Of a stretch of 64,000 nucleotides of DNA, positions 16,795 through 25,445 are shown piece by piece. Under the pieces are notes generated by a model, which had not been told where the DNA came from, ran no database searches, and was given only the letters and a program-made list of their open reading frames with translations. Origin of the DNA: HLUCCA09 sp039822045 (GTDB taxonomy: Bacteria > Pseudomonadota > Alphaproteobacteria > Rhodobacterales > Rhodobacteraceae); NCBI GenBank assembly GCA_039822045.1, contig JBCBMY010000016.1:1-64000 (forward strand). Reading direction: 5' to 3'. The position numbers and the translations under genes are program-made. Numbering within the stretch: the stretch's first letter is position 1; the number at the start of each line of letters is the position of its first letter.

Positions 16795-18036
16795 TCAGTA
16801 GATGCGCTGGCGCATCTTCTCGAGGCGCTCGAGGATGTTGTCGAGCTGGTCAGGCTGCACCATGAACTGCTGGAAGCCTTCCATGCCGGCCTTGGCCATC
16901 TCGGCCGGCGCGTCGCGGTCGAAGAACTGGGCAATGCCGCCGGGTGTGGTGGACAGAAGCTCGAAGCCTGCCTGGATGAACGGATCGTCGGACACTTCGC
17001 TGTCCTTGTTGATCGGCAGCTGGCCCATCGCCGCGTTGATCGTGGTCTGGCTCTCGGCAGACGCGATGAAGGCGAGGAACTTCTTGGCGTCCTCGACATT
17101 CTCGGCACCGGCCGGGATGTGGACCGTGTCGGTCGGCGCCTCTTCGGCACGCGGCACGTCGGGGTTGATCGTCGGGAAGGGCATGAAGCCGAGCGTGTCG
17201 TCGGTCATTCCGCCTTCCTTGAACACCGACACCGCGAAGTTGCCCATGACATAGTTCGCAGCTTCGCCCTTGACGAAGAGCGCAGCGGCGTCCTGCCAGT
17301 CGAGCGCGGCATGGTTCTTGGTGATGTAGCCTGGATCCACCAGCTTGGCCCATTCGGCGAATGTGGCTTTCACGCGATCATCGGTCCATGCCACGTCGCC
17401 CGAGGTGAGGGCCATGTGGAACTCGTAGCCGTTGGTGCGCAGGTTCAGGTAGTCGAAGATCCCCGCGCCCGGCCACAGCGCCTTGGTGCCGGTGGTCAGG
17501 CAGTCGATGCCGGCCTCGGTGAAGGCGGCGCAGTTGGCGACGAACTCATCAAAGGTCTCGGGCACCTCGACGCCGGCGGCCGCATAGGCCTCTTTGTTAT
17601 AGTAGATGCCCCACTGGTAGTACGTGTAGGGGACGCCCCACTTCTTGCCATCGATGGTCATCGAGGCGGCGGCGGAGGCAAGGCTGTCGTTCAGCCCGTT
17701 CTCTTCCCACACATCGGTGACGTCCATGAACTGGCCTGAGTTCACGAAGGGCGCCATCCGGTTGCCCGCATACCAGTTCGCCAGATCCGGCGCGTCGGCG
17801 GTCAGGAAGTTGCGGATCGATGTCTTGTAGCCTTCGTGGTCGAAGTTCTGCAGGACAACATCGATCTCAGGGTTCGCGGCTTCGAACTTGGAGATCACCT
17901 CTTCCATCGCGGCGAGCGGTGCCGGGTCGAAGTCGGCGTAGTAGGTGAGCGTGCGCTTGTCTTGAGCGAGCGCAGCCGTGCCCGCGACAGCCGCGAGCGC
18001 CAGCGTCGCGACGGACGCCTTCATCGTGGAACGCAT
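16795..18036 (-). CDS. Sugar ABC transporter substrate-binding protein (family 1)
   Basis: A 413-residue extracellular solute-binding protein of the MalE-like family 1. A Sec signal peptide spans about residues 1-24 (MRSTMKASVATLALAAVAG, cleavage after ALA). The mature protein has the KWGVPYTYYQWGIYYNKEAY hinge/ligand segment typical of the family and a late AFIASAESQTTI. The ATG at 18036 has GGGAGG six bases upstream. It is the first gene of the island and lies divergent from the IclR regulator; a candidate operator lies just upstream. Expected ligand is an alpha- or beta-galactoside given the hydrolases downstream; this is inference. Confidence 0.88.
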   Translation of the reverse strand: MRSTMKASVATLALAAVAGTAALAQDKRTLTYYADFDPAPLAAMEEVISKFEAANPEIDVVLQNFDHEGYKTSIRNFLTADAPDLANWYAGNRMAPFVNSGQFMDVTDVWEENGLNDSLASAAASMTIDGKKWGVPYTYYQWGIYYNKEAYAAAGVEVPETFDEFVANCAAFTEAGIDCLTTGTKALWPGAGIFDYLNLRTNGYEFHMALTSGDVAWTDDRVKATFAEWAKLVDPGYITKNHAALDWQDAAALFVKGEAANYVMGNFAVSVFKEGGMTDDTLGFMPFPTINPDVPRAEEAPTDTVHIPAGAENVEDAKKFLAFIASAESQTTINAAMGQLPINKDSEVSDDPFIQAGFELLSTTPGGIAQFFDRDAPAEMAKAGMEGFQQFMVQPDQLDNILERLEKMRQRIY

Positions 18037-18105
18037 GAGATCCTCCCTGGGCGTTTCCATATGCTGGGCTCCGCTTGTGTGGGCGGTCTCGGTGTTTCCG
18101 AGAAG

Positions 18106-18139
18106 TTCCACATGTTGAAACCCGGTTTCTTATGTTGAA
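18106..18139. promoter_or_regulatory. Candidate IclR-type operator pair
   Basis: In the 186-base divergent region, TTCCACATGTTGAA (18106-18119) is a near-perfect palindrome with one mismatched pair, and a second similar element TTCTTATGTTGAA (18127-18139) follows, both carrying TTC...ATGTTGAA. Tandem half-related sites between an IclR-family gene and its target operon are what such regulators use. The assignment is by pattern only. Confidence 0.45.
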
Positions 18140-18222
18140 AACTGTGCCGCGACTCGGCTATGCATGTCAACAGGGTTGCACGTGGCGCCGGAAGATGCGC
18201 CCGGCACCCATGGGAGGAGAGA

Positions 18223-19023
18223 ATGGCCGAACGCGGCGACGGGACGGTGGGCAAAGCGCTGGAGGTGTTGGACCTCGTGGCAGCGCGCGGCCACCCTGTG
18301 CGCTTCAGCGAACTGCTGGCCGACGCACCGTTCCCGAAAGCGACGCTTTACCGGTTTCTGCAGACGCTGGTGAGCCAGGGGATGCTGGCCTACGACTCCG
18401 ACTACGGGACCTATACACTGGGTCTGCGCCTGGTGCGTCTGGCCCATGCGGCCTGGGCGTCGTCGTCGCTTGCGCCAATTGCGCGACCATATCTGGATAC
18501 GCTGTCGGCGCGGCTGCGCGAGACGGTGCATCTGGCGCAGCTCGATCACGGACAGGTCCTCTATGTCGACAAGCGCAATGCGCACCGGCCGCTGCCGATG
18601 TTTTCGGACGCGGGCAAGGTGGGGCCGGCCTATTGCACGGGCGTGGGCAAGGCGATGCTGGCCTATCTGCCGGAGGCCGAGCTTGACCAGATCCTGCCGC
18701 AGCAGAGCTTTCACCGCTTCACCGAGCGGACCTTCGCCGATGCCGCCGTGCTGCGGGCCGAGCTAGGCGTGATTCGGGCCCGGGGCCATGCGTTCGACGA
18801 CGAGGAACATGAGCCGGGCATCATCTGCGTCGCCGTGCCGGTGCTGACGCGCGCGGGCCGCGTGCTCGGCGCGTTGTCGGTGACGAGCTCGACGGAGCGG
18901 ACCGATCTAGCGGGGCTCGCGGCGCTGGCGCCGGACCTCAAGGACACCGCCGCGGGGATCGCGGCGGCGACGGAGAATTGGCGTTTCCCGGAGGAAGCGC
19001 AGCTGAGAGAGGCGGGGGAGTAA
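18223..19023 (+). CDS. IclR-family transcriptional regulator
   Basis: A 266-residue regulator. The N-terminal winged helix (about residues 8-68) shows GKALEVLDLVAARGHPVRFSE and the recognition region KATLYRFLQTL. The C-terminal IclR effector domain has ETVHLAQLDHGQVLYVDK, YCTGVGKAMLAYLPE and a late EPGIICVAVPVLTRAG segment. The ATG at 18223 has GGAGGAGA just upstream. It is divergent from the galactoside island and only four bases before the transporter ATPase gene, so regulator and ATPase share a message. A role in sensing galactose-derived acids or sugars is inferred; some IclR proteins activate, others repress. Confidence 0.88.
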   Translation: MAERGDGTVGKALEVLDLVAARGHPVRFSELLADAPFPKATLYRFLQTLVSQGMLAYDSDYGTYTLGLRLVRLAHAAWASSSLAPIARPYLDTLSARLRETVHLAQLDHGQVLYVDKRNAHRPLPMFSDAGKVGPAYCTGVGKAMLAYLPEAELDQILPQQSFHRFTERTFADAAVLRAELGVIRARGHAFDDEEHEPGIICVAVPVLTRAGRVLGALSVTSSTERTDLAGLAALAPDLKDTAAGIAAATENWRFPEEAQLREAGE

Positions 19024-19027
19024 CGCA

Positions 19028-20086
<1,059 letters not shown>

Positions 20087-20092
20087 GCGCCG

Positions 20093-20704
20093 CTAGATCG
20101 GGCCTTGTTGCGCGAGGCGCGACAAGTCTTCAGGCCGGTCGACATCGGCAAGAATCTCGGGATCGGCGCGAACGAGGGCGCGTGCGGGCAGATCCCGCAG
20201 GAGCGCGCCGGCGCCGCGATCACCGGTGAGCGCTTCGAGCGCTGAGAACAGGGCAGCGGGAAAGCAGGCCGGCGGCATCACTTGAGTGCCATCGGTTGCA
20301 GCGGTGGGCTGGCCTGGCGCTTCGGCCGCAACCGACGCGACGGCGTTCAGGAGGGCTGGGGTGACGCGCGGCATGTCGCCGAGCGCGATAAGCGAGGCGG
20401 GTGCGCCTAGGGCCCGCAGCCGTGCGATTCCGGCCGTGAGGCTGGCCGATTGGGCCGGCGCCTCGGGCCCCGGCTGCACGATGATGAAGTCGGGCAGGAG
20501 GGAGGCGACCCGGGCGCTGTCGACCACGGCCACCAGCGGAGCTGCGCCCGAGGCCGCGAGCGCCTGGGCGGCATGAGTGACAAGGGGAGCGCCCTCGAGC
20601 GGAGCGAGGAGCTTATCTGCCGGGCCGAAGCGTCGGGATTGGCCCGCGGCGAGGAGGAGGCCGGCACAGGGCAACTTGTCGGAGCTGGTTGCGGGCGAGT
20701 TCAT
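20093..20704 (-). CDS. mocA: MocA-like molybdenum cofactor nucleotidyltransferase
   Basis: A 203-residue nucleotidyltransferase of the MobA/MocA family. The nucleotide-binding motif is LLLAAGQSRRFGPADKLL near residue 16, and the metal-binding LIALGDMPRVTP stretch is near residue 107. MocA transfers CMP to molybdopterin to give the cytosine dinucleotide cofactor used by xanthine-oxidase-family hydroxylases. The molybdenum hydroxylase genes start about 1.8 kb away on the plus strand with an XdhC-like gene between, which supports this reading over MobA or an unrelated sugar nucleotidyltransferase. Start at 20704 chosen by the family N-terminus; the gene converges on the ATPase gene with six bases between stops. 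Confidence 0.78.
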   Translation of the reverse strand: MNSPATSSDKLPCAGLLLAAGQSRRFGPADKLLAPLEGAPLVTHAAQALAASGAAPLVAVVDSARVASLLPDFIIVQPGPEAPAQSASLTAGIARLRALGAPASLIALGDMPRVTPALLNAVASVAAEAPGQPTAATDGTQVMPPACFPAALFSALEALTGDRGAGALLRDLPARALVRADPEILADVDRPEDLSRLAQQGPI

Positions 20705-20799
20705 TCGGTGTTGCTCCAGTGAGTGGCGTCGAGCACGGCGATGAGATTTGTGCGCGGAGCACTCCACGGAACTGGCGGGAACGGCGGGCGGGGTAACGC

Positions 20800-21270
20800 A
20801 TGCAACACGGGGCGGAGATCGGTGTTCTGACCGACCCAGCGGCCAAGAGGGAAGCCTGCCGCGCTATCACGCGCACCCTTCCCGAGTGGTTCGGCCGCCC
20901 GGAGGCGAACGCCGCCTATGCCGACGGCATGGCACATAGGGATGTGCTGGCGGCGAACCTCGGCGGCGCTGTCGTGGCCGTGCTCGCCACGGAGGTGCGG
21001 TTTGTGGTGACACTTGAGCTGTGGTGGCTGGGCGTCCGGCGCGATCTGCATCGGCGCGGGATCGGGACGGCGCTCGTGGCGCGCGCCTGTGACCAAGCGC
21101 GCCAGGCGGGTCTGCGCTATGCTGCAGTCAGTACGCTTGGACCCTCTTGGCCGGACGCAAACTACGCCGCAACCCGCGCGTTTTACGCCGCGATGGGCTT
21201 TGCGCCGATTGTGGAGGTGGAGACCGGCGCGACATCGATCCCGATGATCTGGATGGTGCGCGCGCTGTGA
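20800..21270 (+). CDS. GNAT-family N-acetyltransferase
   Basis: A 156-residue acetyltransferase of the GNAT fold. The acetyl-CoA motif A is visible as WLGVRRDLHRRGIGTALVARAC near residue 74, and motif B as YAATRAFYAAMGFAPI near residue 127. Substrate is not evident. It is divergent from the mocA-like gene (95-base gap) and converges on the XdhC-like gene. It may be unrelated to the surrounding molybdenum-enzyme genes. Confidence 0.8.
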   Translation: MQHGAEIGVLTDPAAKREACRAITRTLPEWFGRPEANAAYADGMAHRDVLAANLGGAVVAVLATEVRFVVTLELWWLGVRRDLHRRGIGTALVARACDQARQAGLRYAAVSTLGPSWPDANYAATRAFYAAMGFAPIVEVETGATSIPMIWMVRAL

Positions 21271-21328
21271 GGGATGCGTCGTGCGCTTGGGAACGGACAT
21301 CGGTGAGGTGCTGGTCACCCGCGCGTTC

Positions 21329-22309
21329 TCAGGCCGGCGCGGCGACCGAGGCACGGGCGGCCTTGGGGACCTCTGTAGACCGCATCGCCTTGTCGAGGAC
21401 TTCGGCGAGGACCGAAACGGCAAGGGTGCCAGCGTCGCGGGCGGACGGGATCAGGCCCACGGGGCCGTGGAGACGGGCGCGGGCCTCGGCGCTGACGCCC
21501 ATCGCTTCCAGCATCAGGAGGCGCGCGTCGCGGGCACGTTGGCTGCCTTGCGCGCCGATATAGAAGGCCGATGTGGCCAGCGCGCCCTCAAGGATCGGCG
21601 GCTCCCAATCGTGGTCGTGGAAGAAGAGCACAATGGCGGTGCGGTCGTCGGCGCCGAGATCGTTGGGGTAAGCCTGCAGCACAAGTTCGCGCGTCGGGCA
21701 GCCGGCGGCGGCACCGTCAGCGAGCGTTTCGGGGTCGGGCGACAGAAGCACGTTCGGGTAGCCGGCGGATTGCACCAGGGCGGCGAAGGTGGCGGCTTCG
21801 GGGCCCTTGCCGAAGACGAAGAACCGGATGTCTGGGACGTAGCGGATGCGCAGGGTGTCGGCCGTGCGCCCGGTCTCTCCGGTGCTGACCAGAGCCATCG
21901 CGCCGGTGGCGATATCGATCTCGAGCGTGCAGGGGCGGCGGGCCGCGCGGTGCTGGGCGACCTGTGCCAGTGCTGTTCGGTCGGGCCGCGGCAGGAGGAG
22001 GATGTCGAGCCCGCCGCCGCAGGGCAGCTGGATGTCGATGAAGGGTGAGCCGCGGCCATACCGAATGAGACGGGGCACGCCGGCCTGTGCAGCCTCCATC
22101 GCCTGCAGCGCGATGTCGCTTTCCACGCAGCCCGACGACAGGGTGCCCGCACGCTCGGCCTCGGAAAAAACGGCCATGGCGGCGCCGACCGGGCGGTAGG
22201 ACGGCCCTTCGACGCCCGCGATCACGGCAAGGACGGCGTCTTCTGGGGCATCGAGGAGCGCCGCAATCGGATCGCGGTCGCGGGTGAAATTGGGGGTGTG
22301 ACTGGTCAT
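21329..22309 (-). CDS. XdhC-family molybdenum enzyme maturation protein
   Basis: A 326-residue protein with an N-terminal XdhC/CoxI domain (VLAVIAGVEGPSYRPVGAAM, then SSGCVESDIALQA) and a C-terminal Rossmann-like domain (FFVFGKGPEAATF; later FYIGAQGSQRARDARL). XdhC/CoxI proteins bind the molybdenum cofactor, help its sulphuration and insert it into xanthine-oxidase-type enzymes. It is divergent from the coxD-like gene with 202 bases between starts, so it probably serves the coxSLM-like enzyme. ATG at 22309 matches the beginning of homology; a longer reading to 22387 has little support. Confidence 0.85.
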   Translation of the reverse strand: MTSHTPNFTRDRDPIAALLDAPEDAVLAVIAGVEGPSYRPVGAAMAVFSEAERAGTLSSGCVESDIALQAMEAAQAGVPRLIRYGRGSPFIDIQLPCGGGLDILLLPRPDRTALAQVAQHRAARRPCTLEIDIATGAMALVSTGETGRTADTLRIRYVPDIRFFVFGKGPEAATFAALVQSAGYPNVLLSPDPETLADGAAAGCPTRELVLQAYPNDLGADDRTAIVLFFHDHDWEPPILEGALATSAFYIGAQGSQRARDARLLMLEAMGVSAEARARLHGPVGLIPSARDAGTLAVSVLAEVLDKAMRSTEVPKAARASVAAPA

Positions 22310-22511
22310 TGGCGCTCTCCGTAGGCCCCTAAGGATGGGGGGAGAGGCGAGCCTCGGCAAGGGCGGGACGTGTGTGCCCCCGTGCACAGCCAGATTTGTG
22401 ACCGCCCAGTGGGCCCGTGGAGCGGAGCTTCAAGGAGCGCGACGCGGGCCACGGCATGGACAGCGGCGGGGGCCGGACCTAAGACTTGGGGTTCACCGGG
22501 GGAGGACGCGC

Positions 22512-23477
22512 GTGGCATTGCCAACCGGCATCGAGAGCACCGTCTCAGAGCTTCAGTCTGTGGGGTATGTTTGTGGCAAGGGCCTGGGCACGGTGGCCTA
22601 TCTGGCCCTGCGCCTGGGCAAGCCCTTGTTTCTGGAGGGCGAGGCGGGCGTCGGCAAGACCGAGATCGCCAAGGCATTGGCCGCCGCGCTGGGGCGCCGG
22701 CTGATCCGGCTGCAATGCTATGAGGGGCTAGACGCGGCGGCGGCGCTCTATGAGTGGAACTTCGCAGGCCAGATGGTGGCAATTCGGACGGCCGAGGCGG
22801 CGGGTACCGTCGCGGGAGGCGTGTCGGACGGCGAGGCCGATCGGGCGGCATTGAAGGCGGAGCTCTTCACCGAGGAATATCTGATCCGGCGGCCACTGCT
22901 GGAGGCGTTGGCGCCCGATCCGGCCGGTCCGCCGGTCCTGCTGATCGACGAGGTGGACCGGACCGACGAGCCGTTCGAGGCGTTTCTGCTCGAGGTCCTG
23001 TCGGACTTTCAGGTGACGATCCCTGAGCTCGGCGTGGTGCAGGCGTCCGAACCACCCATCGTTGTGCTGACCTCGAACCGGACCCGCGAGGTGCATGACG
23101 CGCTGAAGCGGAGGTGCCTCTATCATTGGGTGGATTATCCGGAGTTTGAACAGGAGTTGCGGATCCTGACGACGCGGGTGCCCGAGGCATCGGAGACCCT
23201 GTCGCGCGAGATCGTGGCCTTTGTTCATGCGCTGCGGGGAGACGATCTGTTCAAGGCGCCCGGGGTCGCTGAGGCGATCGACTGGGCCCGATGCTTGGTG
23301 GCGCTCGATATCGTGGCGTTGTCGCCCGAGGTCGTGGGCGACACGCTGGGCGCAGTGCTGAAGTATCAAGACGATATCGCCAGAATCGCAGGCGCCGAGA
23401 CGACGCGGATCTTGGACGCCGCACGGGGCTCGGCGGCCATGGACGCTCCAATGGGGGCGGGTTCGGCAGCCCAGTGA
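22512..23477 (+). CDS. coxD: MoxR-type AAA+ ATPase, CoxD-like
   Basis: A 321-residue AAA+ ATPase. Walker A is GEAGVGKTEIAK near residue 43, Walker B VLLIDEVDRTDEPFEAFLLE near residue 136, sensor 1 VLTSNRTREVHDALKRR. CoxD-type chaperones assist assembly of the sulphurated Mo-Cu or Mo site in carbon monoxide dehydrogenase-like hydroxylases, acting with the CoxE VWA protein. The GTG at 22512 has a GGGGGAGG nearby upstream; longer frames lack one. The stop overlaps the next gene's GTG by four bases. Together with coxE-like and structural genes downstream this forms one operon. Confidence 0.83.
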   Translation: MALPTGIESTVSELQSVGYVCGKGLGTVAYLALRLGKPLFLEGEAGVGKTEIAKALAAALGRRLIRLQCYEGLDAAAALYEWNFAGQMVAIRTAEAAGTVAGGVSDGEADRAALKAELFTEEYLIRRPLLEALAPDPAGPPVLLIDEVDRTDEPFEAFLLEVLSDFQVTIPELGVVQASEPPIVVLTSNRTREVHDALKRRCLYHWVDYPEFEQELRILTTRVPEASETLSREIVAFVHALRGDDLFKAPGVAEAIDWARCLVALDIVALSPEVVGDTLGAVLKYQDDIARIAGAETTRILDAARGSAAMDAPMGAGSAAQ

Positions 23478-24808
23478 GCGGCGAGCCGGTCAATGGTGGC
23501 TCGGCGGGCGACCGTGCGCCCGGTGAGGCGTCGGTGTCGCAGCGTGTGAACCGGGATGTAGAGGACATCGACGGCCGGCTCGTTGAGAACATCCTGCATT
23601 TCGTGCGCGCACTGCGCAAAGCCGGCGTCAAGGCCGGGCCGGCGCAGGTGGAAACGGCAATCCGGGCGGTTGCGGCCGTGGGCTTCACCAAGCGCGAGGA
23701 TTTCTATCACACCCTCCGCGCGACCCTGGTGACCAAGGCGAGCGATCTGGAGGTGTTCCACCAGGCGTTCAGCATGTTCTGGCGCGATCCCGACTTTCTG
23801 GAGCAGATGCTGCATATGCTATCGCCCTCGGTGCGGAGCGACGCCACGCCGCCCAAGGCCAAGGCGGCCGACCGGCGGGCCTCGGAGGCGCTCGGGCAGG
23901 CTCCGGACAGGCCGGCGCCCGAGCGGCAGCCTTCGGAGGTGGAGCGTGACATGCGGTTTTCCATGTCCGAGCGCGAAACGATCCGAGCGATGGATTTTGA
24001 GCAGATGAGCGCCGACGAACTGGCCGAGGCGGCCCGCGCGATCAAAGGCCTGCGCCTGCCGGTGCCGCGCCTGCCCGCGCGGCGCGCGCGCGCGGTGACG
24101 AGTGGCGGACGTGCGGACGCCCGGGCGACGGTGCGGGCGGCCCTGCGCCGGGGGGGCGAGATCCACCGTATCGCGCGCAAGGCGCCGGCCACCAAGGCGC
24201 CCGATCTTGTGGCGCTGTGCGACATCTCGGGCTCGATGTCGGTCTATTCACGTATGATCCTGCGGTTTCTGCACACGCTGGCGCATGCGCCGGAAACGGG
24301 CTGGGGGCGCGCCTATGCCTTCACCTTTGGAACGACGCTCACCAATGTCTCGCGCGCGCTCAGCCGGGCGGACCCCGATGTTGCGCTCGCACAGATCGGG
24401 CACGAGGCGCGCGACTGGGAGGGCGGCACGCGGATCGGCCCGGCCCTGGAGCGCTTCAACAAGGACTGGTCGCGCCGGGTGCTGGCGCGCGGCGGCGTGG
24501 TGCTGCTGATCACCGATGGGTTGGAGCGTGGGGCGCCAGACATCCTGTCGGCCCAGGTCGAGCGGCTCAGCCTGTCGGCCCGCCGCCTCGTATGGCTGAA
24601 CCCGCTCTTGCGCTGGGACGAGTTTGTGCCGCAGGCGCGGGGCGTTCGGGCGATCCTGCCGTGGGTCGACAGCTTTCACGCCTGCCACTCGCTGGACCGG
24701 CTGGAGGATCTGACCGACGCGCTGGGGCAGCCTGGCCTGCGCGACAAAATGCTCGCGCTGATGGATCGGTCCGAGCGCATGGGGGGCGCAACAGGCGCAG
24801 GCCCCTGA
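23474..24808 (+). CDS. coxE: VWA-domain protein, CoxE-like
   Basis: A 444-residue protein of the CoxE family with a helical N-terminal half and a C-terminal von Willebrand A domain. The MIDAS motif is DISGSMS near residue 252, with a later GGTRIGPAL threonine loop. An Arg/Ala-rich linker (about residues 175-235) precedes the VWA domain. In the carboxydotroph system CoxE works with CoxD in maturation of the active site. The GTG start at 23474 overlaps the coxD-like stop (GTGA); a downstream GTG is possible but the overlap favours this one. 125 bases separate it from the iron-sulphur subunit gene. Confidence 0.82.
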   Translation: MSGEPVNGGSAGDRAPGEASVSQRVNRDVEDIDGRLVENILHFVRALRKAGVKAGPAQVETAIRAVAAVGFTKREDFYHTLRATLVTKASDLEVFHQAFSMFWRDPDFLEQMLHMLSPSVRSDATPPKAKAADRRASEALGQAPDRPAPERQPSEVERDMRFSMSERETIRAMDFEQMSADELAEAARAIKGLRLPVPRLPARRARAVTSGGRADARATVRAALRRGGEIHRIARKAPATKAPDLVALCDISGSMSVYSRMILRFLHTLAHAPETGWGRAYAFTFGTTLTNVSRALSRADPDVALAQIGHEARDWEGGTRIGPALERFNKDWSRRVLARGGVVLLITDGLERGAPDILSAQVERLSLSARRLVWLNPLLRWDEFVPQARGVRAILPWVDSFHACHSLDRLEDLTDALGQPGLRDKMLALMDRSERMGGATGAGP

Positions 24809-24933
24809 AAGCGCTTGCTTTGGCTTTTCAGCCGCCTAGGCTCAGATCCATAGCAAGCGAGCCAGAGCGCCAAGGGCTGAGCGGCACCGCCGCGCCCCCT
24901 TCGGCCATTGAGCCCGCCAAAGGGGAGGATACC

Positions 24934-25431
24934 ATGACCAAGCTCACCATGACGGTGAACGGCAAGGCAGTGAGTCGCGATGTGCCGGACGGCACGCTCC
25001 TGTCAGATTTCTTGCGCGAAGACCTAAGGCTGACCGGCACCCATGTGGGCTGTGACACGAGCCAGTGCGGCGCCTGCGTGGTGCATGTGGACGGGCGCGC
25101 AGTGAAGGCATGCACGGCCCTGGCCGTTGCCATGGATGGCGCGTCCGTGACCACCATCGAGGGCATCGGGGATGCCAGCGCGATGCATCCGATGCAGGCG
25201 GCCTTCAAGGAGAATCACGGGCTTCAGTGCGGCTTCTGCACACCGGGCATGGTGATGGCCGGCATCGACATGGTGAACCGCTATGCCGAGGAGGGCCGGG
25301 TGCTCGACGAGGCGGCGATCCGCCACGAGCTGGAAGGCAACATCTGCCGGTGCACGGGCTACCACAACATCGTCAAGGCCATCGCCGAGGCCGCCGCCGA
25401 AATGAGCGGCGCCGCGCAGGCCGCAGAATAG
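24934..25431 (+). CDS. coxS: Molybdenum hydroxylase [2Fe-2S] small subunit, CoxS-like
   Basis: A 165-residue iron-sulphur subunit. The plant-ferredoxin-type cluster uses C40, C45, C48 and C60; the second, helical-domain cluster uses C99, C102, C138 and C140 (QCGFCTPG and CRCTGYHNI). It transfers electrons from the molybdenum site of the large subunit to FAD in the medium subunit. ATG at 24934 has GGGGAGG six bases upstream. The gene order S-L-M differs from the M-S-L order of the characterised carboxydotroph operon. Confidence 0.93.
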   Translation: MTKLTMTVNGKAVSRDVPDGTLLSDFLREDLRLTGTHVGCDTSQCGACVVHVDGRAVKACTALAVAMDGASVTTIEGIGDASAMHPMQAAFKENHGLQCGFCTPGMVMAGIDMVNRYAEEGRVLDEAAIRHELEGNICRCTGYHNIVKAIAEAAAEMSGAAQAAE

Positions 25432-25445
25432 GGGAGATGCGAGAG

